Assembly: GCF_013466425.1 (NCBI RefSeq)
Contig: NZ_CP059165.1
Span: forward strand, 5,084,001-5,148,000
Length of the DNA stretch: 64,000 bases
Direction of reading: 5' to 3'
DNA from: Mycobacterium vicinigordonae
GTDB taxonomy: Bacteria; Actinomycetota; Actinomycetes; Mycobacteriales; Mycobacteriaceae
The translations under genes and the position numbers were made by a program. Position 1 is the first letter of the stretch, and each line of letters opens with the position of its first letter. Positions 16,515 to 26,079 of this stretch are shown piece by piece. The notes under the pieces were generated by a model. That model was not told the DNA's origin. It worked only from the letters and a program-made list of their open reading frames with translations, and did no database searches.

Positions 16515-18092
16515 ATGACGGGGGACCGTTACACCCCGCGCTGGTATCCCCGTTCCCTTCGCCGCCAGCTACTGTTGGGTGTTCTCGCCGTCGTCTCCGT
16601 AGTCCTGGTGGCGGTCGGCGTCGTCTCGGTGCTCACCCTGCGCGGTTACGTCACCACCATGAACGACGCCGAAGTCGCCGAATCACTGCACGCCTTCAGC
16701 CATGCCTACGCCCGGTACCGCAACGGCGAACACACCTCGGTGCACAGCGGCATTCCGCCGCTGTCCCAAGCCGTGCTGGAATTCACCGGACAGACGCCGG
16801 GCAACCTCATCGCGGTGGTTCGCGACGGCAAGGTCATCGCCTCGGCCGTCTTCTCCGAGGACCAACCTCGCGCCGCGCCGCCCGACGTCGTCCACGCCAT
16901 CGAGGCGCAGTCGTGGATCGACGGTCCGTCCCGGGTCGAAACGCTGGGCAGTCTGGGCCCCCACCAGATGGACAGCCGCGCCTCGGGAACGGATCGCTTG
17001 GTGGTTGGCGTTTCGCTGAACATCGCCGACGCGATCATCGCGCGTAAACAGCTCACCACCACCGCATTGATCGCGACCGCGCTACTGATCACAGCTGGAT
17101 TGACGGCCTGGGTGGTGGGCTATGCGCTGCGCCCGCTGAGTCGGGTCGCCGCGACCGCCGCCGAGGTGGCAGTAATGCCGCTGGCCGACGAGGACCACCA
17201 GATCAGGGTCCGCGTCCGGCCCGAGGACACCGACCCGGACAACGAGGTCGGCATCGTCGGGCACACTCTGAACAAGTTGCTCGACAACGTCGAGAGCGCA
17301 CTGGCCTACCGCGTTGAATCCGACATGCGGATGCGGCAGTTCATCACCGACGCCAGCCACGAGTTGCGCACCCCGCTGGCAGCTATCCAGGGCTACGCCG
17401 AGCTGACCCGTCAGGACAGTTCGGATCTACCGCCCACGACCGAGTACGCACTGGCACGCATCGAGTCCGAGGCGCGCCGGATGGCGTCACTGGTCGACGA
17501 ACTGTTACTGCTGTCCCGCCTGGGTGAAGGCCAGGATCTGCAAACCCAGGAACTCGACTTCGCCGACCTGGTGATCAACGCGGTCAACGACGTCGCGGTC
17601 GCGGCGCCGACGCACAACTGGGTCAAGAATCTGCCCGACGAGCCGGTATGGGTCAACGGCGACCACGCCCGGCTGCACCAGCTGCTCAGCAACCTGCTCA
17701 CCAACGCCTGGGTGCACACACCTCCGGGCGTCACGGTGACGACCGGGATCACCTGCCGTCCGGCATCTGCGCAGGGCCTGAGCGTGCCCTACGCGGAGCT
17801 GACCGTCACCGACGACGGGCCCGACATCGACCCCGAAGTCCTCCCCCACCTGTTCGAGCGGTTCGTTCGCGCCGACAAGTCACGCTCCAACGGATCCGGT
17901 CACGGCTTGGGGCTGGCCATCGTCAACTCGATCGTCAAGGCGCACGGCGGCACGGTGTCCGCCGAGTCGGCCAACGGCATCACGGTCTTTCAGGTCCGAC
18001 TGCCCATGATCGACACACCCGGTTCGCGAAATGATTTGGCGGCCAAGCATTCTGGCGGGGGTACTGCGAATTCCGATGACGGCACAACGTGA
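16515..18092 (+). CDS. trcS: Sensor histidine kinase TrcS
   Basis: This 525-residue membrane kinase has a first membrane span at about 15-38 (LLLGVLAVVSVVLVAVGVVS), an extracytoplasmic sensor of about 135 residues, a second span (about 180-205), a HAMP linker, a HisKA domain with the phospho-accepting His282 in DASHELRTPLAAIQGY, and a HATPase domain with the N box (LLSNLLTNAW), DDGPDIDP and the G box GHGLGLAIV. The start ATG 16515 lies seven bases after the trcR stop, so the pair is one operon. The signal sensed is unknown. Its 3' end is followed by about 350 bp before the kdp genes. Confidence 0.92.
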   Translation: MTGDRYTPRWYPRSLRRQLLLGVLAVVSVVLVAVGVVSVLTLRGYVTTMNDAEVAESLHAFSHAYARYRNGEHTSVHSGIPPLSQAVLEFTGQTPGNLIAVVRDGKVIASAVFSEDQPRAAPPDVVHAIEAQSWIDGPSRVETLGSLGPHQMDSRASGTDRLVVGVSLNIADAIIARKQLTTTALIATALLITAGLTAWVVGYALRPLSRVAATAAEVAVMPLADEDHQIRVRVRPEDTDPDNEVGIVGHTLNKLLDNVESALAYRVESDMRMRQFITDASHELRTPLAAIQGYAELTRQDSSDLPPTTEYALARIESEARRMASLVDELLLLSRLGEGQDLQTQELDFADLVINAVNDVAVAAPTHNWVKNLPDEPVWVNGDHARLHQLLSNLLTNAWVHTPPGVTVTTGITCRPASAQGLSVPYAELTVTDDGPDIDPEVLPHLFERFVRADKSRSNGSGHGLGLAIVNSIVKAHGGTVSAESANGITVFQVRLPMIDTPGSRNDLAAKHSGGGTANSDDGTT

Positions 18093-18444
18093 AGTCACCC
18101 ACCTAGGACAGACATCCTGCTCGGCCTCGGGTAGGCATGTCACCAAACGGCCGGGTGCTCGGCCGCCGTTGCCGCCCCGGATGCCCTAACGCTCACACGG
18201 CCAAGGCTTAGGCGTTCGGTCCGCGCTCGACCCCCATTTCAGGCCTTTCCCCGTGCTGTGTCGCGGGTCACCGCACCCCGTCAAGGAACCGTAAAAGTGC
18301 CCGGTGACGGTGTTAGGAAAGCGTCAATCAAACTTCGGGTCCACCAGGCCACACATAGCTTTCAAGCTGGCCCTGGCCGCGCGGACCTGCGCGGCCTCCA
18401 CGGAATGCATGCGGGAAGCGGATTGCGTACGGAACGGAGATGAG
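18093..18444. promoter_or_regulatory. Upstream region of the kdp operon
   Basis: This 352-bp spacer between trcS and the first kdp-linked frame has no supported gene. It contains the direct-repeat element at 18278-18294 described separately. A/T-richer sequence follows (GTAAAAGTG, GTTAGGAAAGCGTCAATC), so the kdp promoter is probably at about 18275-18340. Confidence 0.5.
18278..18294. promoter_or_regulatory. CCGTCA-N5-CCGTAA direct repeat, response-regulator-like site
   Basis: Two hexamers, CCGTCA (18278) and CCGTAA (18289), lie exactly 11 bp apart, start to start, the usual helical phasing of OmpR/PhoB-family binding sites. The same 17-bp sequence occurs identically at 36022-36038. It lies about 150 bp upstream of the first kdp-operon frame. 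KdpE or TrcR could bind it; this is inference. Confidence 0.55.
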
Positions 18445-18528
18445 ATGGGCGTCTTTGCATACATCGCGCTGACGGTGGCGGTGTTCGCGCTGCTCGGCCT
18501 GACGCAGAAGTTGGTCGAGCGACTGTGA
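18445..18528 (+). CDS. Small hydrophobic protein translationally coupled to kdpF
   Basis: This 27-residue frame, [20 protein letters not shown] followed by QKLVERL, reads as one membrane helix with a basic-amphipathic tail. GGAACGGAGATG just upstream supplies a ribosome binding site. Its stop overlaps the GTG start of kdpF (GTGA), so translation of the two is probably coupled. It is not KdpF itself, which follows in another frame and has the typical LLFPERF ending. Too short for standard gene calling, it is easily missed. It may be a second small Kdp-associated subunit or a leader peptide. Coding is supported by start signal, overlap and hydrophobic pattern. Confidence 0.6.
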   Translation: MGVFAYIALTVAVFALLGLTQKLVERL

Positions 18529-18614
18529 ACTACGAAAACGCGGTCGGCTTGGCGCTTTCCGTCCTCACAGCGCTGTATCTGGCTGCCGCCCTTTTGTTTC
18601 CGGAAAGGTTCTAG
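18525..18614 (+). CDS. kdpF: Potassium-transporting ATPase subunit KdpF
   Basis: This 29-residue single-span peptide has a GTG start overlapping the preceding micro-ORF stop. It reads [20 protein letters not shown] and ends AALLFPERF; the FPE(R/K)F ending is the signature of KdpF. KdpF stabilises the KdpABC complex in the membrane. The TAG stop overlaps the GTG start of kdpA by one base, so kdpF and kdpA are tightly coupled. Confidence 0.9.
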   Translation: MNYENAVGLALSVLTALYLAAALLFPERF

Positions 18615-20284
18615 TGAGTACAACCACTGCGGGGATAATCTTCCTCGTTGTCCTCGTCGTTGCGCTGGCCTTGGTGCACGTGCCTCTCGGCGACTACATG
18701 TACCGGGTCTACTCCTCGGAGAAAGATCTGCGCACGGAGTCGTGGATCTACCGGCTCATCGGTGTCGATTCCCGTGCGGAACAGACGTGGGGCGCCTATG
18801 CCCGCAGCGTGCTGGCGTTCTCCTCGATCAGCATCCTGTTCTTGTTCAGTTTGCAGCTCGTCCAGGGCAAGCTTCCACTGCACCTACATGATCCCGCTAC
18901 CCCGATGACCCCTGGGCTGGCGTGGAACACCGCGGTCAGCTTCGTCACCAACACCAACTGGCAGGCCTACTCGGGCGAATCAACGCAAGGCCACCTGGTG
19001 CAGATGGCCGGTCTGGCAGTGCAGAACTTCGTCTCTGCCGCGGTGGGAATGGCGGTCGCGGTCGCGCTGGTGCGTGGCTTCGTCCGCAAACGCACCGGCG
19101 ATCTGGGCAATTTCTGGGTGGATCTCGTCCGCGGCACCCTTCGCATCCTGCTGCCGCTGGCGGTGCTCGGCGCCGTTGCGCTGGTGGCGGGCGGGTCGAT
19201 CCAGAACTTCCACCTGCACGATCAGGTGGTCACCGCCCTCAACGGCACTCAGCAGACCATCACCGGTGGCCCGGTGGCCAGCCAGGAAGCCATCAAGGAA
19301 CTCGGCACCAACGGTGGCGGGTTCTACAACGCGAACTCTGCGCACCCGTTCGAGAACCCGGCGGCGTGGACCAATTGGCTGGAGACGTTCCTGCTGCTGG
19401 TGATCAGCTTCTCGTTGCCGCGCACCTTCGGACGGATGGTTGGCAACAAGAAGCAGGGCTATGCCATCGCGTCCGTCATGGCGACGCTGTATGCGATCAG
19501 CGTGTCGCTCACCTTGTGGTTCCAGTCGCAGCATCACGGCACCGTGCCCACGGCGATCGGCGGTGCAATGGAAGGCGTCGAGCAGCGGTTCGGCGTCGCG
19601 GACTCCGCGGTGTTCGCCGCGTCCACGACACTGAGCTCCACCGGTGCCGTCGACTCTTTCCACGACTCCTACACCAGCCTCGGCGGGCTGATGACGATGT
19701 TCAACATGCAACTCGGTGAGGTCGCGCCCGGCGGTACGGGGTCGGGCCTGTACGGCATGCTGATCCTGGCGATCATCACCGTTTTCGTCGCCGGCTTGAT
19801 GGTCGGGCGTACCCCTGAATACCTGAGCAAGAAGATCACCCCGCGTGAAATCAAGCTGGCCGCAGGATATTTCCTTGTCACACCGCTGATCGTGCTGACC
19901 GGGACCGCGGTTGCGATGGCCCTGCCCGGTGAACGCGCCGGCATGCTCAATACCGGGCCACACGGGTTGTCGGAGGTGCTGTACGCGTTCACCTCGGCGG
20001 CGAACAACAACGGCTCGGCATTTGCCGGAATCACCGTCAACACGAACTGGTACAACACCGCCCTAGGTCTGGCAATGGTATTCGGCAGATTCCTGCCGAT
20101 CGTGTTGGTGCTGGCTCTGGCCGGCTCGCTGGCCAAGCAAGGCTCCACACCGGAGTCGGTGGGCACCCTGCCCACCCACCGCCCTCAATTCGTCGGGATG
20201 GTTGCCGGCGTCACGTTGATACTCGTTGCCCTGACCTTCCTACCCATGCTTGCGCTTGGACCCCTCGCTGAAGGAATCCATTGA
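18614..20284 (+). CDS. kdpA: Potassium-transporting ATPase subunit KdpA
   Basis: This 556-residue polytopic K+-binding subunit belongs to the SKT channel-like superfamily. The four pore-loop repeats are visible: [45 protein letters not shown] and [13 protein letters not shown]. It selects K+ and passes it to KdpB, which supplies ATP energy; the complex scavenges K+ at very low external concentration. The start is a GTG that shares a base with the kdpF stop. The stop TGA overlaps the ATG of kdpB (TGATG), so the operon is translationally coupled throughout. Length is normal for the family. Confidence 0.97.
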   Translation: MSTTTAGIIFLVVLVVALALVHVPLGDYMYRVYSSEKDLRTESWIYRLIGVDSRAEQTWGAYARSVLAFSSISILFLFSLQLVQGKLPLHLHDPATPMTPGLAWNTAVSFVTNTNWQAYSGESTQGHLVQMAGLAVQNFVSAAVGMAVAVALVRGFVRKRTGDLGNFWVDLVRGTLRILLPLAVLGAVALVAGGSIQNFHLHDQVVTALNGTQQTITGGPVASQEAIKELGTNGGGFYNANSAHPFENPAAWTNWLETFLLLVISFSLPRTFGRMVGNKKQGYAIASVMATLYAISVSLTLWFQSQHHGTVPTAIGGAMEGVEQRFGVADSAVFAASTTLSSTGAVDSFHDSYTSLGGLMTMFNMQLGEVAPGGTGSGLYGMLILAIITVFVAGLMVGRTPEYLSKKITPREIKLAAGYFLVTPLIVLTGTAVAMALPGERAGMLNTGPHGLSEVLYAFTSAANNNGSAFAGITVNTNWYNTALGLAMVFGRFLPIVLVLALAGSLAKQGSTPESVGTLPTHRPQFVGMVAGVTLILVALTFLPMLALGPLAEGIH

Positions 20285-22449
20285 TGACAGCGATCACCAA
20301 ACCCAAAGCCAAATCCGTGGTTTCGACGCGCCGAAAGACCACGCATCCCCCCAGCACCAAACGCGTGCAGGGTGGTCAGCTGGACCCGCGGATGCTGTGG
20401 AAGTCGACACCCAATGCGCTGCGCAAGCTGAATCCGCAGACGCTGTGGCGCAATCCGGTGATGTTCATCGTCGAACTCGGTGCCATCTGGGCCACCGTGC
20501 TGGCGATCATCGGCCCCACCTGGTTCGCGTGGATGATCGTGATTTGGCTATGGCTGACAGTGCTGTTCGCCAACCTGGCCGAGGCGGTGGCCGAAGGCCG
20601 CGGCAAAGCGCAGGCCGAGACGCTGCGCCGCGCCAAGACCCAGACCATGGCGCGCCGACTCAAGAACTGGGAACCCGGCAGCTCCGTCGCGGAGGAACAG
20701 ATTGCGGCGCCAATGCTGCAACAAGGCGACATCGTCGTGGTCGAAGCCGGCGAGGTGATCCCGGGCGACGGCGACGTGGTGGAGGGCATCGCCTCGGTGG
20801 ACGAATCGGCGATCACCGGCGAGTCGGCACCGGTGATCCGCGAATCGGGCGGTGACCGTTGCGCGGTCACCGGCGGCACCACGGTACTGAGTGACCGGAT
20901 CGTGGTGAAAGTGACTCAGAAGCCTGGAGAGAGCTTCATCGACCGGATGATCGCCCTTGTCGAGGGCGCTAACCGGCAGAAAACTCCCAACGAGATCGCG
21001 CTGAACATCCTGCTAGCCGCGTTGACGATCATCTTCGTCTTCGCGGTGGCGACGCTGCAGCCGTTGGCGATCTTCGCCAAGGCGAACAATCCGGGTGTGG
21101 CGGATACCCAGGCGCTCAACGCAAATGGCGTCTCCGCAATCGTCATGGTGTCGCTGCTGGTATGCCTGATTCCCACCACAATCGGGGCGCTGCTGTCGGC
21201 CATCGGCATCGCGGGGATGGACCGGTTGGTGCAGCGCAACGTGCTCGCGATGTCGGGCCGCGCGGTGGAAGCCGCGGGCGACGTGAACACCCTGTTGCTG
21301 GACAAGACGGGCACCATCACCCTGGGCAACCGACAGGCCGCCGCCTTCATCCCCCTCGACGGCGTCTCCCCGGACGAACTGGCCGACGCCGCGCAGTTGT
21401 CCAGCCTGTCCGACGAAACCCCGGAAGGACGCTCCGTCGTCATCTTCGCCAAGCGAAACTTCGGACTGCGCGCCCGCACACCCGGCGAACTCGCGCAAGC
21501 GCAGTGGGTGGCATTCTCTGCCTCCACCCGGATGTCCGGTGTTGACCTGGACGGACACTCGCTGCGCAAGGGGGCGGCCAGCTCGGTCGCGGAATGGGTA
21601 CGGGCACAGGGTGGTACGGTGCCGCACCAGCTCGGCGACATCGTCGACGGGATCGCCGCCGGCGGTGGTACGCCCCTGGTGGTCGGCGAGACCCGCGACG
21701 GCGCGGCCGCGGTTCTGGGTGTCATCCATCTCAAAGACGTCGTCAAGCAAGGCATGCGGGAGCGCTTCGAGGAGATGCGGCGAATGGGGATCCGCACGGT
21801 GATGATCACCGGCGACAACCCGTTGACCGCCAAGGCTATTGCCGACGAGGCCGGTGTCGACGACTTCCTCGCCGAAGCCACGCCCGAAGACAAGCTCGCA
21901 CTGATCAAACGCGAACAGCAGGGTGGCAAGCTGGTGGCGATGACCGGCGACGGCACCAACGACGCGCCGGCACTGGCCCAGGCCGACGTCGGGGTCGCCA
22001 TGAACACGGGCACCTCGGCGGCCAAAGAGGCCGGCAACATGGTGGATCTGGACTCCGACCCCACCAAGCTCATCGAGATCGTGGAGATCGGCAAGCAGCT
22101 GCTGATCACCCGTGGCGCGCTCACGACATTCTCCATCGCCAACGACATCGCGAAGTATTTCGCGATCATCCCGGCGATGTTCGTCGCACTCTTTCCGGGC
22201 CTGGACGTACTCAACGTCATGCGGTTGCACAGCCCGCAGTCCGCGATCCTGTCGGCGGTGATCTTCAACGCTGTCGTCATCATCCTGCTGATCCCGCTGT
22301 CCTTGCGCGGCGTGCGCTACACGCCGAGCAGCGCCTCAAAGTTGTTGAGCCGCAACCTCTACATCTACGGGCTCGGCGGCATCGTCGCGCCGTTCATCGG
22401 AATCAAGTTGATCGACCTCGTTATCCAATTCGTCCCCGGGATGTCCTGA
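20284..22449 (+). CDS. kdpB: Potassium-transporting P-type ATPase subunit KdpB
   Basis: This 721-residue P-type ATPase catalytic subunit contains the actuator motif TGES ([12 protein letters not shown]), the phosphorylation motif DKTGT with Asp340, the TGDN motif and the hinge [11 protein letters not shown], with membrane helices at both ends. An N-terminal extension of about 50 basic residues ([20 protein letters not shown] onward) precedes the core. It hydrolyses ATP to drive K+ uptake with KdpA and KdpC. ATG 20284 overlaps the kdpA stop; a TTG three bases earlier is in frame but unlikely. kdpC starts one base after the stop. Confidence 0.97.
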   Translation: MTAITKPKAKSVVSTRRKTTHPPSTKRVQGGQLDPRMLWKSTPNALRKLNPQTLWRNPVMFIVELGAIWATVLAIIGPTWFAWMIVIWLWLTVLFANLAEAVAEGRGKAQAETLRRAKTQTMARRLKNWEPGSSVAEEQIAAPMLQQGDIVVVEAGEVIPGDGDVVEGIASVDESAITGESAPVIRESGGDRCAVTGGTTVLSDRIVVKVTQKPGESFIDRMIALVEGANRQKTPNEIALNILLAALTIIFVFAVATLQPLAIFAKANNPGVADTQALNANGVSAIVMVSLLVCLIPTTIGALLSAIGIAGMDRLVQRNVLAMSGRAVEAAGDVNTLLLDKTGTITLGNRQAAAFIPLDGVSPDELADAAQLSSLSDETPEGRSVVIFAKRNFGLRARTPGELAQAQWVAFSASTRMSGVDLDGHSLRKGAASSVAEWVRAQGGTVPHQLGDIVDGIAAGGGTPLVVGETRDGAAAVLGVIHLKDVVKQGMRERFEEMRRMGIRTVMITGDNPLTAKAIADEAGVDDFLAEATPEDKLALIKREQQGGKLVAMTGDGTNDAPALAQADVGVAMNTGTSAAKEAGNMVDLDSDPTKLIEIVEIGKQLLITRGALTTFSIANDIAKYFAIIPAMFVALFPGLDVLNVMRLHSPQSAILSAVIFNAVVIILLIPLSLRGVRYTPSSASKLLSRNLYIYGLGGIVAPFIGIKLIDLVIQFVPGMS

Positions 22450-22450
22450 C

Positions 22451-23374
22451 ATGAAATTCTCCAGTTTCCTCCGCGTGCACTGGGCCGCGTTGCGCGCGCT
22501 GCTGGTGTTGACCGCGATCACCGGCCTGGGCTACCCGCTGTTCATCTGGCTGGTCGCACTGCTCCCGGGACTGCACGACAACGCCGAAGGGTCGATCCTG
22601 AGCGCCCACGGCGCAGCGGTTGCCAGCGAGTTGATCGGGCAGCAATTCACCGACAAGGACGGCAACCCGCTGCCGCAGTACTTTCAGAGCCGCCCCTCGG
22701 CCGCGGGCGCCGGATACGACCCGCTCTCCTCGAGTGCAAGCAACCTCGGGCCGGAGAGCATCGTCGACACACCTGCGGACCCTGTACTGCTGGCTGCGGG
22801 CAAATCCCCTTCCGATGCCGGCTTCAAGCCGAGCCTGCTGACCCAGGTGTGCACACGCAGTGTCGCGATCGGCCATCTGGAGGGCGTGGATGGCTCCCGT
22901 CCGTTCTGCACCGGCGGCGGGGTGGGCGCGGTGCTGTCGGTGATCGGGCCCCGCGACGAACGCGGAAACGTCGTGCACCCCACCCACGTCGTCAGCGTCA
23001 ACGAGCCCTGCCAGACCACGTCGGCACCGTTCCAAACCATCTTCGAAGGCGTGCGGGTCGAGTGCGCCAAGTATGGCGAGGACTACTCGGCCGGCCAGAT
23101 CGTTCCGATCCGTGGCGCCGCAGCTGCCAACCCAGCCGTGCCCGCCGATGCGGTCACCGCCAGCGGCAGCGGCCTGGACCCGGACATCTCCACAACCTAT
23201 GCAGACCTGCAGGTCGCGCGGGTCGCGAAGGCCCGCAACATCACGGCCGACCAGGTGCGGGCCGTGATCCGCGACAACCAGGAAGGCCGGGAGCTTGGGT
23301 TCCTGGGCGAACCCGGGGTGAACGTACTGCGCGCCAACCTCGAGCTGGACCGCAGGTACCCGGTCAGCCGCTAA
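22451..23374 (+). CDS. kdpC: KdpC subunit with a large four-cysteine insertion
   Basis: The KdpC framework is clear: an N-terminal membrane helix (LRALLVLTAITGLGYPLFIW), SELIGQQFTD, YFQSRPSAAGAGYDP and SNLGPES, then the C-terminal VTASGSGLDPDIS, VARVAKARNI and LGEPGVNVLRANLELD. KdpC is the extracytoplasmic accessory subunit of the Kdp pump. At 307 residues it is far longer than the roughly 190 of E. coli or M. tuberculosis KdpC. The excess lies between residues about 104 and 228 and carries cysteines 134, 153, 187 and 205. Both flanks stay in frame, so this is an added segment, not a frameshift. The function of the insert is unknown; disulfides are possible, since it lies outside the membrane. 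Confidence 0.95.
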   Translation: MKFSSFLRVHWAALRALLVLTAITGLGYPLFIWLVALLPGLHDNAEGSILSAHGAAVASELIGQQFTDKDGNPLPQYFQSRPSAAGAGYDPLSSSASNLGPESIVDTPADPVLLAAGKSPSDAGFKPSLLTQVCTRSVAIGHLEGVDGSRPFCTGGGVGAVLSVIGPRDERGNVVHPTHVVSVNEPCQTTSAPFQTIFEGVRVECAKYGEDYSAGQIVPIRGAAAANPAVPADAVTASGSGLDPDISTTYADLQVARVAKARNITADQVRAVIRDNQEGRELGFLGEPGVNVLRANLELDRRYPVSR

Positions 23375-23535
23375 CCCTCGGTTTCGGATGCCCCGCGAGC
23401 TGCGAGATCGGACCACTGCTGCGGTGATCGTGTCTTGACCGACAGCTGCGGGCGTCCCGCCAAACGGCAACCAGACAGCAAAGCGGCCGGGGACTCCACG
23501 GCAGTTTCCCAGCCGCAACATGCCCCATCGGAGGG

Positions 23536-26079
23536 ATGATGGTCGACGTGAGCGTCAGCGACCACCGTCCCAAACGCGGCGAGCTGCGCATCTATCTCGG
23601 TGCGGCGCCGGGGGTGGGCAAGACCTTCGCGATGCTGGGCGAGGCGCACCGACGCCTGGAACGCGGGACCGACGTGGTGGCCGCTGTGGTCGAGACACAC
23701 GGGCGGGCGAAAACCGCTGAAATGCTGCACGGCATCGAGATGCTACCGCCGCGCTACATCGAATACCGCGGTGCCAGTTTCCCCGAACTGGACGTTCCCG
23801 CAGTGCTCGCCCGCCGTCCACAGGTGGTCCTGGTCGACGAACTCGCACACACCAACACCCCCGGCAGCAAGAACCCCAAGCGCTGGCAGGACGTGGAGGA
23901 GCTGCTCGACGCCGGGATCACCGTGATCTCCACCGTGAACATCCAGCACCTGGAGAGCTTGAACGACGTCGTCGCCCAAATCACCGGCATTGAACAGAAG
24001 GAAACCATTCCGGATTCCATCGTCCGGCAGGCCGCCCAGGTCGAGCTGATCGATATCACCCCAGAAGCTTTGCGGCGCAGGCTATCCCACGGAAACGTAT
24101 ATACGTCCGAACGAGTCGATGCCGCACTGACCAACTACTTCCGACGCGGAAACCTCACCGCGTTGCGGGAACTAGCGCTGCTATGGCTGGCCGACCAGGT
24201 GGACACCGCGCTGGCAAAGTATCGCGCGGAGAACAAGATCACCGATACGTGGGAAGCGCGCGAGCGTGTCGTCGTGGCAGTCACCGGCGGTCCCGAATCG
24301 GAAACACTGGTGCGACGCGCGTCTCGGATCGCGTCCAAATCCAGTGCCGAACTCATGGTGGTGCACGTGCTGCGTGGCGACGGCCTGGTCGGCCTCTCCG
24401 AAGCCCGGATAAGCAAGCTGCGTGAGCTGGCCAGCAGCCTGGACGCCTCACTGCACACCGTGCTGGGCGACGACGTGCCGTCCGCGCTGCTCGATTTCGC
24501 CCGACAGATCAACGCAACTCAGCTCGTGATCGGAACCTCCCGCCGTCCTCGCTGGGCGCGGATCTTCGACGAGGGCATCGGCCCGTCGATCTTGGAGCGC
24601 TCCGGAAAGATCGACGTGCACCTGGTGACGCACGAGGAATCGCGGCGGGGTGTCCGCACCACGCCGGCCTCACCGCCGACCCGGCGTGTCGCATCCTGGC
24701 TGGCCGCCGTCCTCATCCCGTCCATGATCTGCGGAATCACCGTCAGCGAACTGGACCGATTTCTGAATAACGGCGGTGAGAGCGCCTTGTTCTTTATCGG
24801 GGTCCTGTTGGTGGGCCTGCTGGGAGGCGTTGCGCCAGCGATACTTTCGGCGGTGCTGTCCGGGCTACTGCTGAACTACTTCCTGATCGCCCCTCGACAC
24901 AGTTTCACCATTTCCGAGCCAAATAGCGCCGTCACCGAACTGGTGCTGTTGTTGATCGCGGTGGCGGTCGCTGTTCTGGTCGACGGTGCGGCCAAACGGG
25001 CCCGCGAAGCCCGGCTAGCTTCTCAAGAAGCCGAGTTGTTGACACTGTTCGCCGGATCAGTGCTGCGCGGGGCGGACCCGCAGACGTTGTTGGAGCGGGT
25101 GCGCGAGACCTACGCGCAGCGTGCGGTCGTCATGGTGCGCGAGCGGGGTGGCGACCGCCAGGTCGTCGCGGTTGTCGGTAAAGATCCCTGCACCACAGTC
25201 GATTCCGCCGACACGGCGATCGAGGTCGGCGACGACGAATTCTGGATGCTGCTAGCCGGGCGCAAACTGTCGGCACGGGACAGGCGGGTGCTGGGTGCGG
25301 TCGCCAAGCAGGCCGCCGGCCTGGTCCGGCAGCGCGAACTGAGCGAAGAGGCCAGCCGCGCCGAGGCGATCGTGCGCGCCGACGACCTCAGGCGGTCGCT
25401 GCTGTCGGCGGTCAGCCACGATCTGCGCACCCCGTTGGCAGCGGCCAAGGTCGCGGTGTCCAGCCTGCGCGCCGCCGACGTCGCCTTCTCGCCCGAAGAC
25501 ACCGCCGAATTGCTAGCCACCACTGAGGAATCCATCGATCAGCTGACCGCCTTGGTGGGTAACCTGCTTGACTCGTCGCGACTCGCCGCCGGCGTCGTGC
25601 ACCCGGAACCGCGCCGCGTGTACCTGGAGGAAGCGGTGCAGCGAGCACTCGTCAGCATCGGCAGAGGTACAACCGGATTCGTCCGATCCGCGATCGATCG
25701 CGTGAAGGTCGACGTGGGCGACGCGGTGGTGCTGGCCGACGCCGGGCTGCTAGAGCGCGTGTTGGCCAACCTGATCGACAACGCGCTGCGCTACGCGACA
25801 GACAGCGTGGTCCGCGTCAACGCCGGGCGGGTGGGTGATCGAGTGTTGATCAACGTCATCGACGAAGGACCAGGCATCCCCCCGGGCGCCGAGGAGGAGA
25901 TCTTCGGTGCCTTTCAGCGGCTCGGCGATCACGACAACAACACCGGGGTGGGCCTGGGGATGTCGGTGGCACGCGGGTTCGTCGAGGCCATGGGCGGCGT
26001 GATCGCCGCCAGCGACACGCCGGGCGGCGGGCTGACCGTGGTGGTGGATCTGCCTGCGCCACCGGAGAACCTCCGATGA
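23536..26079 (+). CDS. kdpD: Osmosensitive K+ sensor histidine kinase KdpD
   Basis: This 847-residue kinase has an N-terminal KdpD domain with Walker A (YLGAAPGVGKT, about 20-30) and DELAHTNTPGSKN, a Usp-like domain (about 245-370), four closely spaced membrane spans (about 390-490), a GAF-like region, HisKA with His628 in VSHDLRTPLAAAK, and HATPase (LANLIDNALRYA, DEGPGIPPG, GVGLGMSVARGF). It phosphorylates KdpE under K+ limitation. GGAGGG abuts ATG 23536, so the true start may be ATG 23539 or GTG 23551 (VSDHRPKRG). It is preceded by a 161-bp gap after kdpC with its own promoter-like TTGACC near 23435. It lies on the same strand as kdpFABC. Confidence 0.95.
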   Translation: MMVDVSVSDHRPKRGELRIYLGAAPGVGKTFAMLGEAHRRLERGTDVVAAVVETHGRAKTAEMLHGIEMLPPRYIEYRGASFPELDVPAVLARRPQVVLVDELAHTNTPGSKNPKRWQDVEELLDAGITVISTVNIQHLESLNDVVAQITGIEQKETIPDSIVRQAAQVELIDITPEALRRRLSHGNVYTSERVDAALTNYFRRGNLTALRELALLWLADQVDTALAKYRAENKITDTWEARERVVVAVTGGPESETLVRRASRIASKSSAELMVVHVLRGDGLVGLSEARISKLRELASSLDASLHTVLGDDVPSALLDFARQINATQLVIGTSRRPRWARIFDEGIGPSILERSGKIDVHLVTHEESRRGVRTTPASPPTRRVASWLAAVLIPSMICGITVSELDRFLNNGGESALFFIGVLLVGLLGGVAPAILSAVLSGLLLNYFLIAPRHSFTISEPNSAVTELVLLLIAVAVAVLVDGAAKRAREARLASQEAELLTLFAGSVLRGADPQTLLERVRETYAQRAVVMVRERGGDRQVVAVVGKDPCTTVDSADTAIEVGDDEFWMLLAGRKLSARDRRVLGAVAKQAAGLVRQRELSEEASRAEAIVRADDLRRSLLSAVSHDLRTPLAAAKVAVSSLRAADVAFSPEDTAELLATTEESIDQLTALVGNLLDSSRLAAGVVHPEPRRVYLEEAVQRALVSIGRGTTGFVRSAIDRVKVDVGDAVVLADAGLLERVLANLIDNALRYATDSVVRVNAGRVGDRVLINVIDEGPGIPPGAEEEIFGAFQRLGDHDNNTGVGLGMSVARGFVEAMGGVIAASDTPGGGLTVVVDLPAPPENLR

